Positions 55,956 to 64,000 of a stretch of 64,000 nt of DNA are shown here, piece after piece (position 1 is the stretch's first letter; the number at the start of each line of letters is the position of its first letter). This DNA comes from Haliscomenobacter sp. GTDB taxonomy: Bacteria; Bacteroidota; Bacteroidia; Chitinophagales; Saprospiraceae. The position numbers and the translations under genes were made by a program. The stretch is taken from the NCBI RefSeq assembly GCF_016718685.1, contig NZ_JADKCX010000020.1, positions 15,036 to 79,035 on the forward strand, in the 5' to 3' direction. A model generated the notes under the pieces. It had not been told where the DNA came from, searched no databases, and worked only from the letters and a program-made list of their open reading frames with translations.

Positions 55956-56460
55956 AAATCAGCGCTCCGCGTTTCCCCAGCTCAATCACCTGTAGATCCT
56001 TAGGTTTCCCCTGGTCGATGGAAAAGCGGACAATCGTGCGCATTTTGTGAAACCCTTCTTGCCCACAAGCGCCGGGATTGATGTGCAAAAGTCCCAGACT
56101 GGGATCGGGCATCACCTTCAGAATATGGGAATGCCCACAAATGAACAAACCGGGAGGATCAGCACGCATCAAGCCGCGTACCCGTTGGTTGTACTTGCCG
56201 GGATAACCGCCGATATGGGTCATGAACACGTCCATTCCTTCACAAGTGAAGCGCAGGTCTTCGGGATAACGCAAGCGGATGTCCTTGTCATCGATGTTGC
56301 CAAAAACGGCTTTAAAAGGCCGGAATGCTTCAAGGCGATCGGCTATTTCGGGATTACCGATGTCACCGGCATGCCAGATTTCGTCACATTCGGTGAAAAA
56401 GTCGAAGATGGTTTCGTCGAGGTAGCTGTGGGTGTCAGACAGTAGGCCGATGCGGAGCAT
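55954..56460 (-). CDS. YfcE-type metallophosphoesterase
   Basis: 168 residues; calcineurin-like phosphoesterase of the YfcE/MJ0936 type. Metal-ligand motifs: GLLSDTHSYLD (DxH), HAGDIGNPE (GDxxN-like), FGNIDDKD (GNxD), MTHIGGYPG and CGHSHILKV (GHSH), INPGACG. These enzymes act on phosphodiesters in the cytoplasm; the natural substrate is unknown. Length normal. Confidence 0.92.
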   Translation of the reverse strand: MLRIGLLSDTHSYLDETIFDFFTECDEIWHAGDIGNPEIADRLEAFRPFKAVFGNIDDKDIRLRYPEDLRFTCEGMDVFMTHIGGYPGKYNQRVRGLMRADPPGLFICGHSHILKVMPDPSLGLLHINPGACGQEGFHKMRTIVRFSIDQGKPKDLQVIELGKRGALI

Positions 56461-56548
56461 AGAAAAATTGTTTGTTGGGGGGAAGATACTGGCTTTGTTT
56501 AGAATTTGAAGCGTATTTTGTACGATTGTAACACAACACCATAATACT

Positions 56549-57678
56549 ATGGCGCTTTACACACCACTCCTTTTTATCCTGCTAATATTGGGCATAGATA
56601 CTGCCCCTATTCATTTCCGTAAGCAAATGATCGCTGCTGAAAGTTTTGAATCAGTGGGGGTATTTGATGTCAACAATGACCAGAACCTAGATTTAGTTTC
56701 CGGTGCTTTTTGGTACGAAGGGCCCCATTTTCTCAAACGTCATATCGTTGCGCAACCTCGGCGTTTTGGGGAATATTACGATGACTTTTCCACTGTCCCT
56801 ATGGATGTGGATGGTGATGGCTGGATTGATTTTATCACTGGTGGTTGGAATGACAATTCCATCTATTGGCGTAAAAATCCAGGCAATTTTGAAGCAGAAT
56901 GGAAGGAGCAAAAAATTGGCGAAACAGGCAACATCGAAACTACCCGGGCTTGGGACATTGACGGCGATGGCGTGCTGGAAATTGTACCCAATAATCCTGG
57001 AAAACCCTTGCGCGTCTTCAAACTAATCGTAGACGCTACGGGCAGGGGCACCGGAAAATTCCAGGCTTACCAGGTTTGGGACAAGCAAGGACACGGTCTG
57101 GGATTTGGCGACCTGAATAACGATGGCCGGGGTGACCTGATCATCAATAATGGTTGGTTGGAAGCTCCTAAGAACCCTTTTGTGGACAAATGGATTTTTC
57201 ATCAGGAATTTGACCTCCAGTCAGCAAGTATCCCCATCATCATCACTGATGTCAATGGAGATGGGAAAAACGATTGTATTGCGGGCAAAGGACACGACTA
57301 TGGCCTGAATTGGTACGAACAAAAAACTGACCCCACTGGCAAACGCTCTGGCAGCTTCATCCGATCGATCCCTTTAATTCCCAATACCACACCATGGCTT
57401 GGGCTGATCTGGATAACGATGGGAAAAAAGAATTGATTACGGGCAAACGCTATCGCGCCCACAATGATAAAGACCCTGGCTCGGCTGATCCGATTGGTTT
57501 GTATTATTTCCAATGGAATGGAGAATCGTTTTCCAAACAAATCATCAGCTATGGGCCTTTCGGTGAAGGCAAAGGAACTGGCATCTATTTTGAAGTAGTA
57601 GACTTGCGCGGTACGGGTCGAAAAGACATCATTGTAGCCGGAAAGGATGGCTTGTACGTTTTTTTTAATGAGGGTTAA
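56549..57678 (+). CDS. Secreted FG-GAP/VCBS-repeat protein (one frameshift)
   Basis: ~376 residues. A hydrophobic leader (LYTPLLFILLILGIDTA) starts it. Calcium-binding-type DxDxDG repeats follow (DVNNDQNLDLVSG, DVDGDGWIDFITG, DIDGDGVLEIVPN, DLNNDGRGDLIIN, DVNGDGKNDCIAG), which make a beta-propeller. The sense moves to another frame near 57365-57375 and continues with SQYHTMAWADLDNDGKKELITG to the stop at 57678. The break is not clearly in a homopolymer (CGATCGATCCC), so either an error or a real change. No enzymatic motif; typical secreted Bacteroidota binding protein. Convergent with the next gene. Confidence 0.8.
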
Positions 57679-57680
57679 CG

Positions 57681-58968
57681 TTACAGTTTTACCTCAAAAT
57701 CACCATGGCTAAACTTCGCATCTTTCACCGCACCTACGCCATTAAACCGATACTGTACCCCCACAATTCCCGTAGGCGCATTGGGAAATGTAAGGGAGTA
57801 GGCTTCCACGCCATTGACGTAAAAGGTCATCCTTTTTTCACGGGTAAGCACTTTGAGCGTGGTCCACTCATTTAAGTCGCATCCGAATTTGGACAAATCG
57901 GCCAGTTTGCTGTCTACGGCTTCGCCAGCCGCATACAAACGCATCGAGCCTGTACAGGCCTTGGCACCCAGGGGAATGACGATGATGTCGTCTTTGCATT
58001 GGATCAGTACTTCCACGAATTGGCAGGCATTGCTGCCGTCACTAAATGTGTTTTTTACCGTCGTTTCAAAGGTGAAATTGTCGTTCATCAACTCGCCCAT
58101 GTCTCCTTGATTGAACACGCGAATTTTAGGCGGATTGGGAAACAAAGCCAGGTTATATTTTTTTAAGGTGTATGCATCAATGTCTACCCCTTCCTTTTTA
58201 AGGTAGTCTTCTTTTTTGAAATAAATCGGTACTGGTTCCTGTTCAACCAAAGCCAGCCAGCCGTCGGAGCTGATCTGCAGGTCGTGGGTTTTTACAATGG
58301 TATTGCCAACGATGAGTTTGGTACGAAAAAAACCGGGGTAATAATAGATGGCCGAGTGGGCGTGTTTGTTTTTGGGTACCAGCGTTTTTCGGTGCATATC
58401 CCAGGTTTGTACGATGTAGACAGAATCCGTTGGGGAAGAGCTGGCGTCGTAGTTGAAAATTACCGTATTGGGTACACCTTCCGCGACAATTTTATTGGCC
58501 TTGAACTGGTATTGACGCTGATCGACTTTAAATGCAAAAAATCGGGGACAACCGGAGACACGGCAAAAATGGTCAGCATCGACAAAACGGCAAGCATCAG
58601 CCAGGGCTTTTTTAGCCAAAACCTGCGTTTTTCAGGCATTAGCAGCTCGGTATTCGGAGCCACTTCAGCTTGTTCAAGATTTTGAGCACGATGCTTCAGC
58701 TCTTGGGCAAATGCGCGCCAATCGGCATAATCCAGGTATTGCGCCAGCGTATTCAAAGTGGTCAGGGTGGGGCATGTGGATATTTTACTTTGCCCCAGAT
58801 GCGCTTGAGGGTAGTGACACTCAGGTTGATGCCGGTTTTGTGTTCAATTTCCAGGCTCAGCTTTTCAAAGTCGTAATTGACCCAGTATTGGCTAGAACCC
58901 CAGTTGAGCTTTGCTTCCAGCAATTCCAGATAGCTTGCGAGGTCGTGTTTTTCACTTAATTCCGCCAT
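57681..58968 (-). CDS. Putative membrane-anchored DNA-binding protein with C-terminal ConA-like domain (two frameshifts)
   Basis: Three frames join into one ~430-residue protein. Start at 58968 (MAELSEKHDLASYL). Residues ~25-90 look like an HTH-type module seen in Bacteroidota (LEIEHKTGINLSVTTLKRIWGK ... TLNTLAQYLDYADWRAF). One membrane helix follows (PWLMLAVLSMLTIFAVSPVV). The outer part (~280 residues) ends in a ConA/LamG-like beta-sandwich (FTFETTVKNTF ... EWTTLKVLTREKRMTFYVNG). The breaks are at 58769-58772 (one G missing) and 58536-58541 (one A missing), both homopolymers. So it could read an outside signal with a cytoplasmic DNA-binding part; this role is inference. Confidence 0.72.
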
Positions 58969-59068
58969 ATCCTTTTCATTCAGTCGGGTGAAATACTTTT
59001 GAGTCGGTAGGATACAAAGTTGAACAATGCTGAGCTAAGTATCAAATAATTTGCTTTAATTGTGCATA

Positions 59069-59226
59069 AGTGCTGGAGGCTTATTAATCGACAGAATTCA
59101 ACGCAGAGATTTTGGATTTCAGCGACTTATTTTTGAGGCGCAATGCAGCGCATTGTAATGAAAAAATAAGGAAGTTGAAATTCGAAAGATCAAGTTGAAA
59201 ATGTCGATTAATAAGCCTCCAGCACT
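59069..59226. repeat. 158-bp MITE-like palindromic element
   Basis: Perfect 25-bp terminal inverted repeats (59069-59093 and 59202-59226, from AGTGCTGGAGG) enclose ~108 bp that are also an imperfect palindrome centred on GCGCAATGCAGCGCATTG. It is non-coding. It ends 21 bp before the Nramp-like ATG, so it sits in that gene's leader. A non-autonomous mobile element or a regulatory hairpin are both possible; no target-site duplication is clear. Confidence 0.65.
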
Positions 59227-59247
59227 TGATACCAGCCTGTAGATGAA

Positions 59248-60519
59248 ATGAATAAACAGACACAAAGGAAAAGTAAACTTTTTCGTTTTTGGAAAGTATT
59301 AGGCCCCGGTCTCATTACCGGTGCAAGTGACGATGACCCATCTGGCATCGCTACGTATTCACAAGCAGGGGCTGCGTTTGGACTTTCCACCCTTTGGACG
59401 GCCTTAATTGCATTCCCCCTGATGGCCGCATTGCAACAAATGTGTGCTAAAATTGGCCTGGTTACGGGACATGGGTTAACGGGAGCATTGAAGCAACATT
59501 ATCCCCGGCTAGTTTTGTACGTGATGTTGTTGTTTAGTTTTCCTGCCATTGTGATGAACATTGGAGCCGACATCGCTGCAATGGGAGCCGTTGGAAATCT
59601 GTTGTTTCCAGCCATTGAAACCACTTATTTCAGTGTGTTTTTTACCATACTACTGCTGGTGCTGATCGTTTATTTGCCCTACCAAAAAATTGCCTCGATC
59701 CTCAAATATCTCTGTCTGGTACTATTGGTGTATTTGATTGTCCCGTTTTTGTACCCACAAGATTGGCTAGCCGTTTTGAAAGCTACATTTATCCCCAGCA
59801 TCCAGTTCAACAAAGAATTCATTAGTATTCTGGTGGGTATTCTAGGCACTACCATCTCCCCTTACCTGTTCTTTTGGCAGGCATCAATGGAAGTGGAAGA
59901 AATGAAACACAAAACCAAACACCTGGTCGTGAATAAAAAAGTGATTCACGAGATGGAGCAAGACGTCGATTTTGGCATGTCTTTTTCGGGCTTGGTGATG
60001 TTTTTTATCATCCTGACCACGGGCACCGTATTGTTCAAAGGAGGCATCCATCAAATCGATACCGTTGAACAAGCAGCCTTGGCTTTAAAACCCTTAGCGG
60101 GCAATGCCGCGTACCTCCTATTTGCCATCGGCGTCATCGGAACCGGGCTGCTGGCCATTCCGGTTTTAAGCGGTTGTCTTTCTTACATCATCACCGAAAC
60201 CTTCGGTTGGGAGCAAGGCCTCGACAAAAAATTTCACGAAGCCAAAGCCTTTTATGTGGTCATTGCGATTTCACTCCTGTTGGGGCTATCCTTGAATTAC
60301 ATCGGCATTTCACCCATTCAAGCCTTGATTTATTCTGCCATTTTTTACGGCATGACGGCACCCGTGTTGATTGCCATCATCTTGCACATCGCCAACAACA
60401 AGGCCATTATGGGCAAACACACAAATACCACTACTGCAAACGTACTGGGATTTGCTGCATTGACCATTATGACCATTGCGGCTGTCTTTCTGTTACTGTT
60501 TCAGTTTAGCGTGTTGTAA
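59248..60519 (+). CDS. Nramp-related metal transporter with DPSG motif
   Basis: 423 residues, ~11 membrane helices. TM1 carries GPGLITGASDDDPSGIATYSQAGA: the Nramp DPGN motif is DPSG here. TM6 region: GTTISPYLFFWQASMEVEEM. The Asp of TM1 that binds metal is kept, but the changed Asn, and Gln-Ala-Ser-Met in TM6, suggest a substrate other than Mn/Fe, as in Nramp-related Mg transporters; this is inference. Starts right after a palindromic element. Converges with the oxidoreductase gene with 11 bp between stops. Confidence 0.85.
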   Translation: MNKQTQRKSKLFRFWKVLGPGLITGASDDDPSGIATYSQAGAAFGLSTLWTALIAFPLMAALQQMCAKIGLVTGHGLTGALKQHYPRLVLYVMLLFSFPAIVMNIGADIAAMGAVGNLLFPAIETTYFSVFFTILLLVLIVYLPYQKIASILKYLCLVLLVYLIVPFLYPQDWLAVLKATFIPSIQFNKEFISILVGILGTTISPYLFFWQASMEVEEMKHKTKHLVVNKKVIHEMEQDVDFGMSFSGLVMFFIILTTGTVLFKGGIHQIDTVEQAALALKPLAGNAAYLLFAIGVIGTGLLAIPVLSGCLSYIITETFGWEQGLDKKFHEAKAFYVVIAISLLLGLSLNYIGISPIQALIYSAIFYGMTAPVLIAIILHIANNKAIMGKHTNTTTANVLGFAALTIMTIAAVFLLLFQFSVL

Positions 60520-60530
60520 ACTGAGGCCAA

Positions 60531-61493
60531 CTAGTGTATCTTCAACACAATTTTCCCAAACTGCCCACCTTCATCCATGCGTTGAAAGGCTTGTTCGCCG
60601 TCTTTTAGGCTAAAAACTTGATCAATGACGGGATGAATCTTGTGTTCTGCAACAAATGCGAGCATTTCCCCAAACTCTTCTTCGGTGCCCATTGTACTGC
60701 CCAAAATCTCCAATTGTTTCCAGAACAAAATCTGGGGACTAAAATTGGGTACGACACCGATGGTTCCACCGTAAGAAACCACTCTTGCACCGGATTTGCA
60801 CAGTTTTAACAGTAATCCAAAGCCCTCGCCTCCGGCACCATCAATCACGATGTCGAAGCCACCAGCAGCTTCCAGTTGTTTGTTCCAGTCTGGTGTTGTG
60901 TAGTTGACACCTCCGGTAGCACCCAAGGCAATGGCCCGCTCGATTTTATCATCCGAACTGGAAGTGACCCAAACCTCCGCGCCTACCGCTTTGGCAAATT
61001 GCAGGGCAAACAAGGCCACTCCACCACCAATCCCCGTGATCAAAACCCGGTCTCCTGTTGCACAACGCCCTTTGGTAAACAAAGCCCGATAAGCGGTCAA
61101 TCCCGCCAAAGGCAGTGCTGCTGCTTCTTTCCAGTTCAAATGGTGGGGTTTGGGATACAATTGACCAGCTGGAATGGCGATTTTTTCAGCCAAAGTGCCA
61201 TTGCGGGGCAGCCCTAGAATTTGAAACTCCTTGGCTTGAAAACGATCACTCGTTCCCCAATCCAGTGCGGGATTGATCACCACTTCTTTCCCCTCACAAA
61301 TGCCCGCACCATCTGATCCCAAAATAATCGGGAATCTAATGCCGGCGTACTTGCCCTGGGTAACGAATACATCGCGGTGGTTGAGCGCGGCGGCTTTTAT
61401 TTCGACCATAACCTCACCTGGTTCAAGGATGGGATCAGGTGCTTCTTGGTAAGTTGGCGGTGTATGTTGATCGGATAGTACAAGAGCTTTCAC
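60531..61493 (-). CDS. Zinc-type alcohol dehydrogenase/quinone oxidoreductase family protein
   Basis: 320 residues; medium-chain dehydrogenase/reductase of the quinone-reductase type. The GroES-like N-terminal domain has ALNHRDVFVTQGKYAGIRFPIILGSDGAG; the NAD(P) motif is VLITGIGGGVALFALQFAKAVGAEV (GxGxxG-like). Zinc ligands of classical alcohol dehydrogenases are mostly missing, so it is probably a zinc-free NADPH-dependent enoyl/quinone reductase. The substrate is unknown. The start at 61493 is directly before the fold. Confidence 0.9.
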   Translation of the reverse strand: MKALVLSDQHTPPTYQEAPDPILEPGEVMVEIKAAALNHRDVFVTQGKYAGIRFPIILGSDGAGICEGKEVVINPALDWGTSDRFQAKEFQILGLPRNGTLAEKIAIPAGQLYPKPHHLNWKEAAALPLAGLTAYRALFTKGRCATGDRVLITGIGGGVALFALQFAKAVGAEVWVTSSSDDKIERAIALGATGGVNYTTPDWNKQLEAAGGFDIVIDGAGGEGFGLLLKLCKSGARVVSYGGTIGVVPNFSPQILFWKQLEILGSTMGTEEEFGEMLAFVAEHKIHPVIDQVFSLKDGEQAFQRMDEGGQFGKIVLKIH

Positions 61494-61562
61494 AGCGTTG
61501 ATTTAAAGGATGAAGAATAATTGGACGGACACATAAACCCACAAGTTTGAAAAAAAATAGCG

Positions 61563-61570
61563 TATTTTTG
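61563..61570 (+). promoter_or_regulatory. Candidate promoter -7 element of the phosphotransferase operon
   Basis: TATTTTTG matches TAnnTTTG, 38 bp before the ATG at 61609. The nearest TTG (61547-61549) is closer than usual (13 bases), so it is a weak call. Confidence 0.35.
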
Positions 61571-61608
61571 TTCAAAGCAAAGCATTTATAGCGAAAATCC
61601 GCTAAGCA

Positions 61609-62674
61609 ATGACCAACATCAGACTGGACTCTGCGACTGAGCAAAAAGTAGGGGAGGAGCTACCCCTGGAAAAGCTCAACGACTATTTGCATGCAGCTAT
61701 TCCCGGGTTTGGCAACATTATCCAGGTAGGCCAATTTGGCGGAGGTTATTCCAATCTGACTTACCAGTTGCAAACCACAGACCGTGCTTACGTACTGCGC
61801 CGTCCGCCTTTCGGAGCCAAAGACATCAAAAAGGGGCACAACATGGCCCGGGAGTACCAGATCCTGAGCATGCTACATCAGGCAGGGTATAGTAAAGTGC
61901 CTCAAGTCATGCTTTCTTGCGAAGACGAAAGCCTTTTGGGGTTCCCTTTTACCTCATGGAAAAAATCGACGGCGTGATCCTGCGGGGAAAATGGCCCACA
62001 AAATCCAAATTCCAGCGGAGCAAATGCGCCACTTGTCCATGTCCCTGATCGATGCCCTAGTGGAACTGCACCAAATCGACATCGAACAAACGGGTTTGAT
62101 CCAGCTCGGCAAACCGGAAGGCTACATCCGCCGACAAGTGGAAGGCTGGAGCCAACGCTACGCGGCTGCACAAACCGACGAGATCCCGCAAATGGAGGAA
62201 TTGTCGAGCTGGCTGATCGCCAATCTTCCCGCCGAAGGTAAACCCAGCTTCATCCACAACGATTTTAAGTACGACAACGCTATACTTGACCCTGAATCCC
62301 TGGAGATCAGCGCCATTCTGGATTGGGAAATGAGCACAGTCGGCGACCCCATGATGGACTTTGGTACCACTCTTTCGTATTGGTGTGAAGCGAGTGACGG
62401 TGATTTTGAAAAAAGCTTCAACGTCTCCTGGCTACCAGGCAACTTGACGCGTCGAGAAGTGGTGGAGTATTACGCAGAAAAAAGTGGCCGGGATACCTCG
62501 AATGCCCTCTATTTTTATGTGTTTGGCTTGTTCAAAAATGCTGTGATCATGCAGCAAATTTATAGCCGCTACAAGAAGGGGTATACGCAGGATGAGCGCT
62601 TCGCTATGCTCATTTGGGGGGTGCAGGGATTGGCGAAGAAAGCTATCCTCGCCGTAGAAAAAGGAAAATTGTAA
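61609..62674 (+). CDS. APH-type phosphotransferase, ACAD10/11-kinase-like (two frameshifts)
   Basis: ~355-residue kinase-like protein of the aminoglycoside phosphotransferase superfamily. The front has GGYSNLTYQLQTTDRAYVLRRPPFG (P-loop-like and Lys), the catalytic HNDFKYDN (brenner motif HxDxxxxN) and the metal-binding AILDWEMSTVGDPMMD. The middle ~15 residues (FYLMEKIDGVILRGKMA) are recovered by adding one C at 61944-61946 and one A at 61988-61991; both are homopolymers. The pairing with the acyl-CoA dehydrogenase gene downstream mirrors the kinase-ACAD fusion of animal ACAD10/ACAD11, which act on 4-hydroxy fatty acids. Kinase on a hydroxyacyl substrate is therefore a plausible role. Confidence 0.83.
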
Positions 62675-62696
62675 ACAATTATTGATAAAAACGCTG

Positions 62697-62805
62697 AGGT
62701 GCCTCTTCGGTGTCTTCAGTTCTTAGGTGGTGAAATATTGACCTGCTCCGCAGGTTTTGGCTTTTTCACCACCTAAGAAACCTAAGACACCAAAGAATCA
62801 CCTTA
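62697..62805. repeat. Imperfect long inverted repeat inside an operon gap
   Basis: Arm 62697-62735 (AGGTG...TCTTAGGTGGTGAAA) pairs with 62763-62805 with a few mismatches; an inner CCTGC-TCC-GCAGG-like stem lies in the loop. It separates the phosphotransferase and acyl-CoA dehydrogenase genes, so it may tune their relative expression. Confidence 0.75.
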
Positions 62806-62826
62806 GGGAAGCAGTTGCCCTAAATT

Positions 62827-64000
62827 ATGCTGACAGAACTCATCAAATCCGATCGCGTTAAAAAACTCCTCCCCACCATCCAGGCCTTCATGGCCGAGGA
62901 AGTCTTCCCCTACGATCTTGCCTGGAGCAAGCTCCCTTTCGGCGAACTAGAACCGATCCTGGAATCCCTGCGCGAAAAAGTAAAAGCCAAAGGCTGGTGG
63001 TTGCCCTGTTTTGACGCCCATTACGGCGGGATGGGACTAGGTTTGATGGAGCACGCCTTCATCTCCGAAGCCATTGGTGGTTCACCCTTCGGCTACTATC
63101 TCTTCAATTGCCAGGCGCCCGATATTGGCAACATGGAACTGCTGCACCTGGCCGGAACCGAAGCCCAAAAAGAACAATTTTTGCAACCCCTCGCCGAAGG
63201 GCAATTCCGAAGTTGTTTTGCCATGACCGAACCGGAATACGCGGGCAGCAACCCCGTGCGCATGGGTACCACCGCCAAACGGGTCGGCGACGAATACATC
63301 ATCAATGGCCACAAGTGGTTCACCACCGGCTTTGACGGCTCGGAACTGACCATCGTGATGGCCGTAACCGACCCCGAGGCCGCGCCCTACCAGCGGGCGA
63401 GTATGATCATTGTACCCACCGATACCCCCGGCTTGCAACTGATCCGCAACCTCTCCATCATGGGGCACGCCGGATCGGGTTGGCCCAGCCATTCCGAAAT
63501 TCGTTTTGAAAACGTACGGGTGCCCATCGAAAACCTCCTGGGCGCCGAAGGCACGGGCTTTATGCTGGCTCAAGTACGCCTCGGGCCTGGGCGCATCCAC
63601 CACTGCATGCGCTGGATGGGCATTTGCGAGCGGGCTTTTGATCTGATGTGCCGCTACGCCGCCACCCGTGAAATCGAAGACGGGGTCTTTTTGGGTGAAA
63701 AACAAATGGTACAACAGATGATCGCCGAAAGTCGGGCGGAGATTGACGCAGCCAAACCGATGGTGCTGAGCACCGCGCTCCTGATCGAAAGCGGGACAAC
63801 GAGCGCGGCAGAGCAGATCTCCGCAATCAAGTTTTTTACAGCCAAAGTGCTGGGGGATGTGCTGGATCGGGCCATTCAGGTGCATGGCGGCCTGGGGATT
63901 ACGGACGATACGATATTGGCGCTGTACTATCGCGAGGAACGGGCTGCGCGGATTTACGATGGGACGGATGAGACGCATAAGGCCTCGCTGGCGCGGAAGA
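62827..64000 (+). CDS. Acyl-CoA dehydrogenase (3' end beyond the window)
   Basis: Starts at 62827 (MLTELIKSDRVKKLLPT) and is open to the last base, 391 codons. FAD-dependent acyl-CoA dehydrogenase: FAMTEPEYAGSNPVRMGTTA and INGHKWFTTGFDGSELTIVM in the middle domain, IRFENVRVPIENLLGAEGTGF, and the C-terminal helical domain with QVHGGLGITDDT...LYYREERAARIYDGTDETHKASLAR, which holds the FAD/adenine contacts; the family stop is probably only a few residues away. It oxidises acyl-CoA to enoyl-CoA. Same direction as the phosphotransferase gene, after a palindrome. Probably related to the long-chain/hydroxyacyl ACAD10-11 clade. Confidence 0.92.
   Translation, partial: MLTELIKSDRVKKLLPTIQAFMAEEVFPYDLAWSKLPFGELEPILESLREKVKAKGWWLPCFDAHYGGMGLGLMEHAFISEAIGGSPFGYYLFNCQAPDIGNMELLHLAGTEAQKEQFLQPLAEGQFRSCFAMTEPEYAGSNPVRMGTTAKRVGDEYIINGHKWFTTGFDGSELTIVMAVTDPEAAPYQRASMIIVPTDTPGLQLIRNLSIMGHAGSGWPSHSEIRFENVRVPIENLLGAEGTGFMLAQVRLGPGRIHHCMRWMGICERAFDLMCRYAATREIEDGVFLGEKQMVQQMIAESRAEIDAAKPMVLSTALLIESGTTSAAEQISAIKFFTAKVLGDVLDRAIQVHGGLGITDDTILALYYREERAARIYDGTDETHKASLARK

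Noticed and set aside
63082..63978. 298-residue minus-strand open frame
   Set aside because: Antisense to the acyl-CoA dehydrogenase gene, with no homology-like content; a codon-bias shadow.

Overview
The window looks like a chromosome piece from a gliding/T9SS-bearing member of the Bacteroidota, probably of the Saprospiria type (Haliscomenobacter/Lewinella-like; the lower rank is inference). Signs: type IX secretion C-terminal domains on secreted enzymes, a SprB-repeat metalloprotease, GldC, LytTR and TPR-histidine-kinase systems, a DUF5686 relic, promoters of the TTG-(18..21)-TAnnTTTG kind, and starts without Shine-Dalgarno sequences. No phage, integrase, insertion sequence or CRISPR array is visible; this is mostly ordinary chromosome.

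Layout. 0-13.7 kb: secreted hydrolase, broken NCS1 permease, photolyase, M28 peptidase, DEAD-box helicase, two secreted unknowns around a corrupted stretch (8.8-9.2 kb), a LuxR regulator/TPR-kinase pair, DUF1415 and GNAT. 14-25 kb: a LytS-like kinase lacking its phospho-acceptor region with a LytTR regulator, an M43 protease, a BNR/sortilin-like protein, a GH13 amylase and a DUF2520 protein. 25-34 kb: CcmF and CcmE, divergent FtsE-like ATPase, DUF2339 membrane protein, thioredoxin lipoprotein, acyltransferase. 34-42.6 kb: decayed DUF5686 gene, two small unknowns, an intact LytS/LytTR pair, cyclophilin, Nramp-like transporter, esterase. 42.7-43.5 kb: tRNA cluster. 43.6-64 kb: GldC, RimO, MsrB, D-threonine-aldolase-like enzyme, two rRNA methyltransferases, PhzF, DUF819, a Clp-type AAA+ protein, phosphoesterase, FG-GAP protein, a putative membrane-anchored DNA-binding protein, a second Nramp-like transporter, and a phosphotransferase plus acyl-CoA dehydrogenase pair running off the end.

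The most striking element is tRNA-Leu(UAA) at 42705-43019 (minus strand). It is interrupted between anticodon bases U34 and A35 by a 231-nt group I intron with recognisable P1, P3, P4, P6, P7, P8 and a terminal G: the insertion site and class famous from cyanobacteria, here in a Bacteroidota-like genome. It sits behind two tRNA-Gly genes, each with its own promoter and a similar CA-rich leader.

A second theme is a set of about eleven long intergenic palindromes in 64 kb. Several are built from short repeated words (TGACGAAT, GTTGAA, CACAGATT), several overlap or abut stop codons, and in several one arm carries an extra 7-10 nt. They probably end transcription, and some may be mobile-like.

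A caution: about twenty reading-frame breaks, most fixable by changing one homopolymer by one base, and a 390-bp homopolymer block point to residual sequencing errors. Most 'broken' genes here are therefore probably intact in the organism. The DUF5686 relic and the kinase deletion are the exceptions that such errors do not explain.
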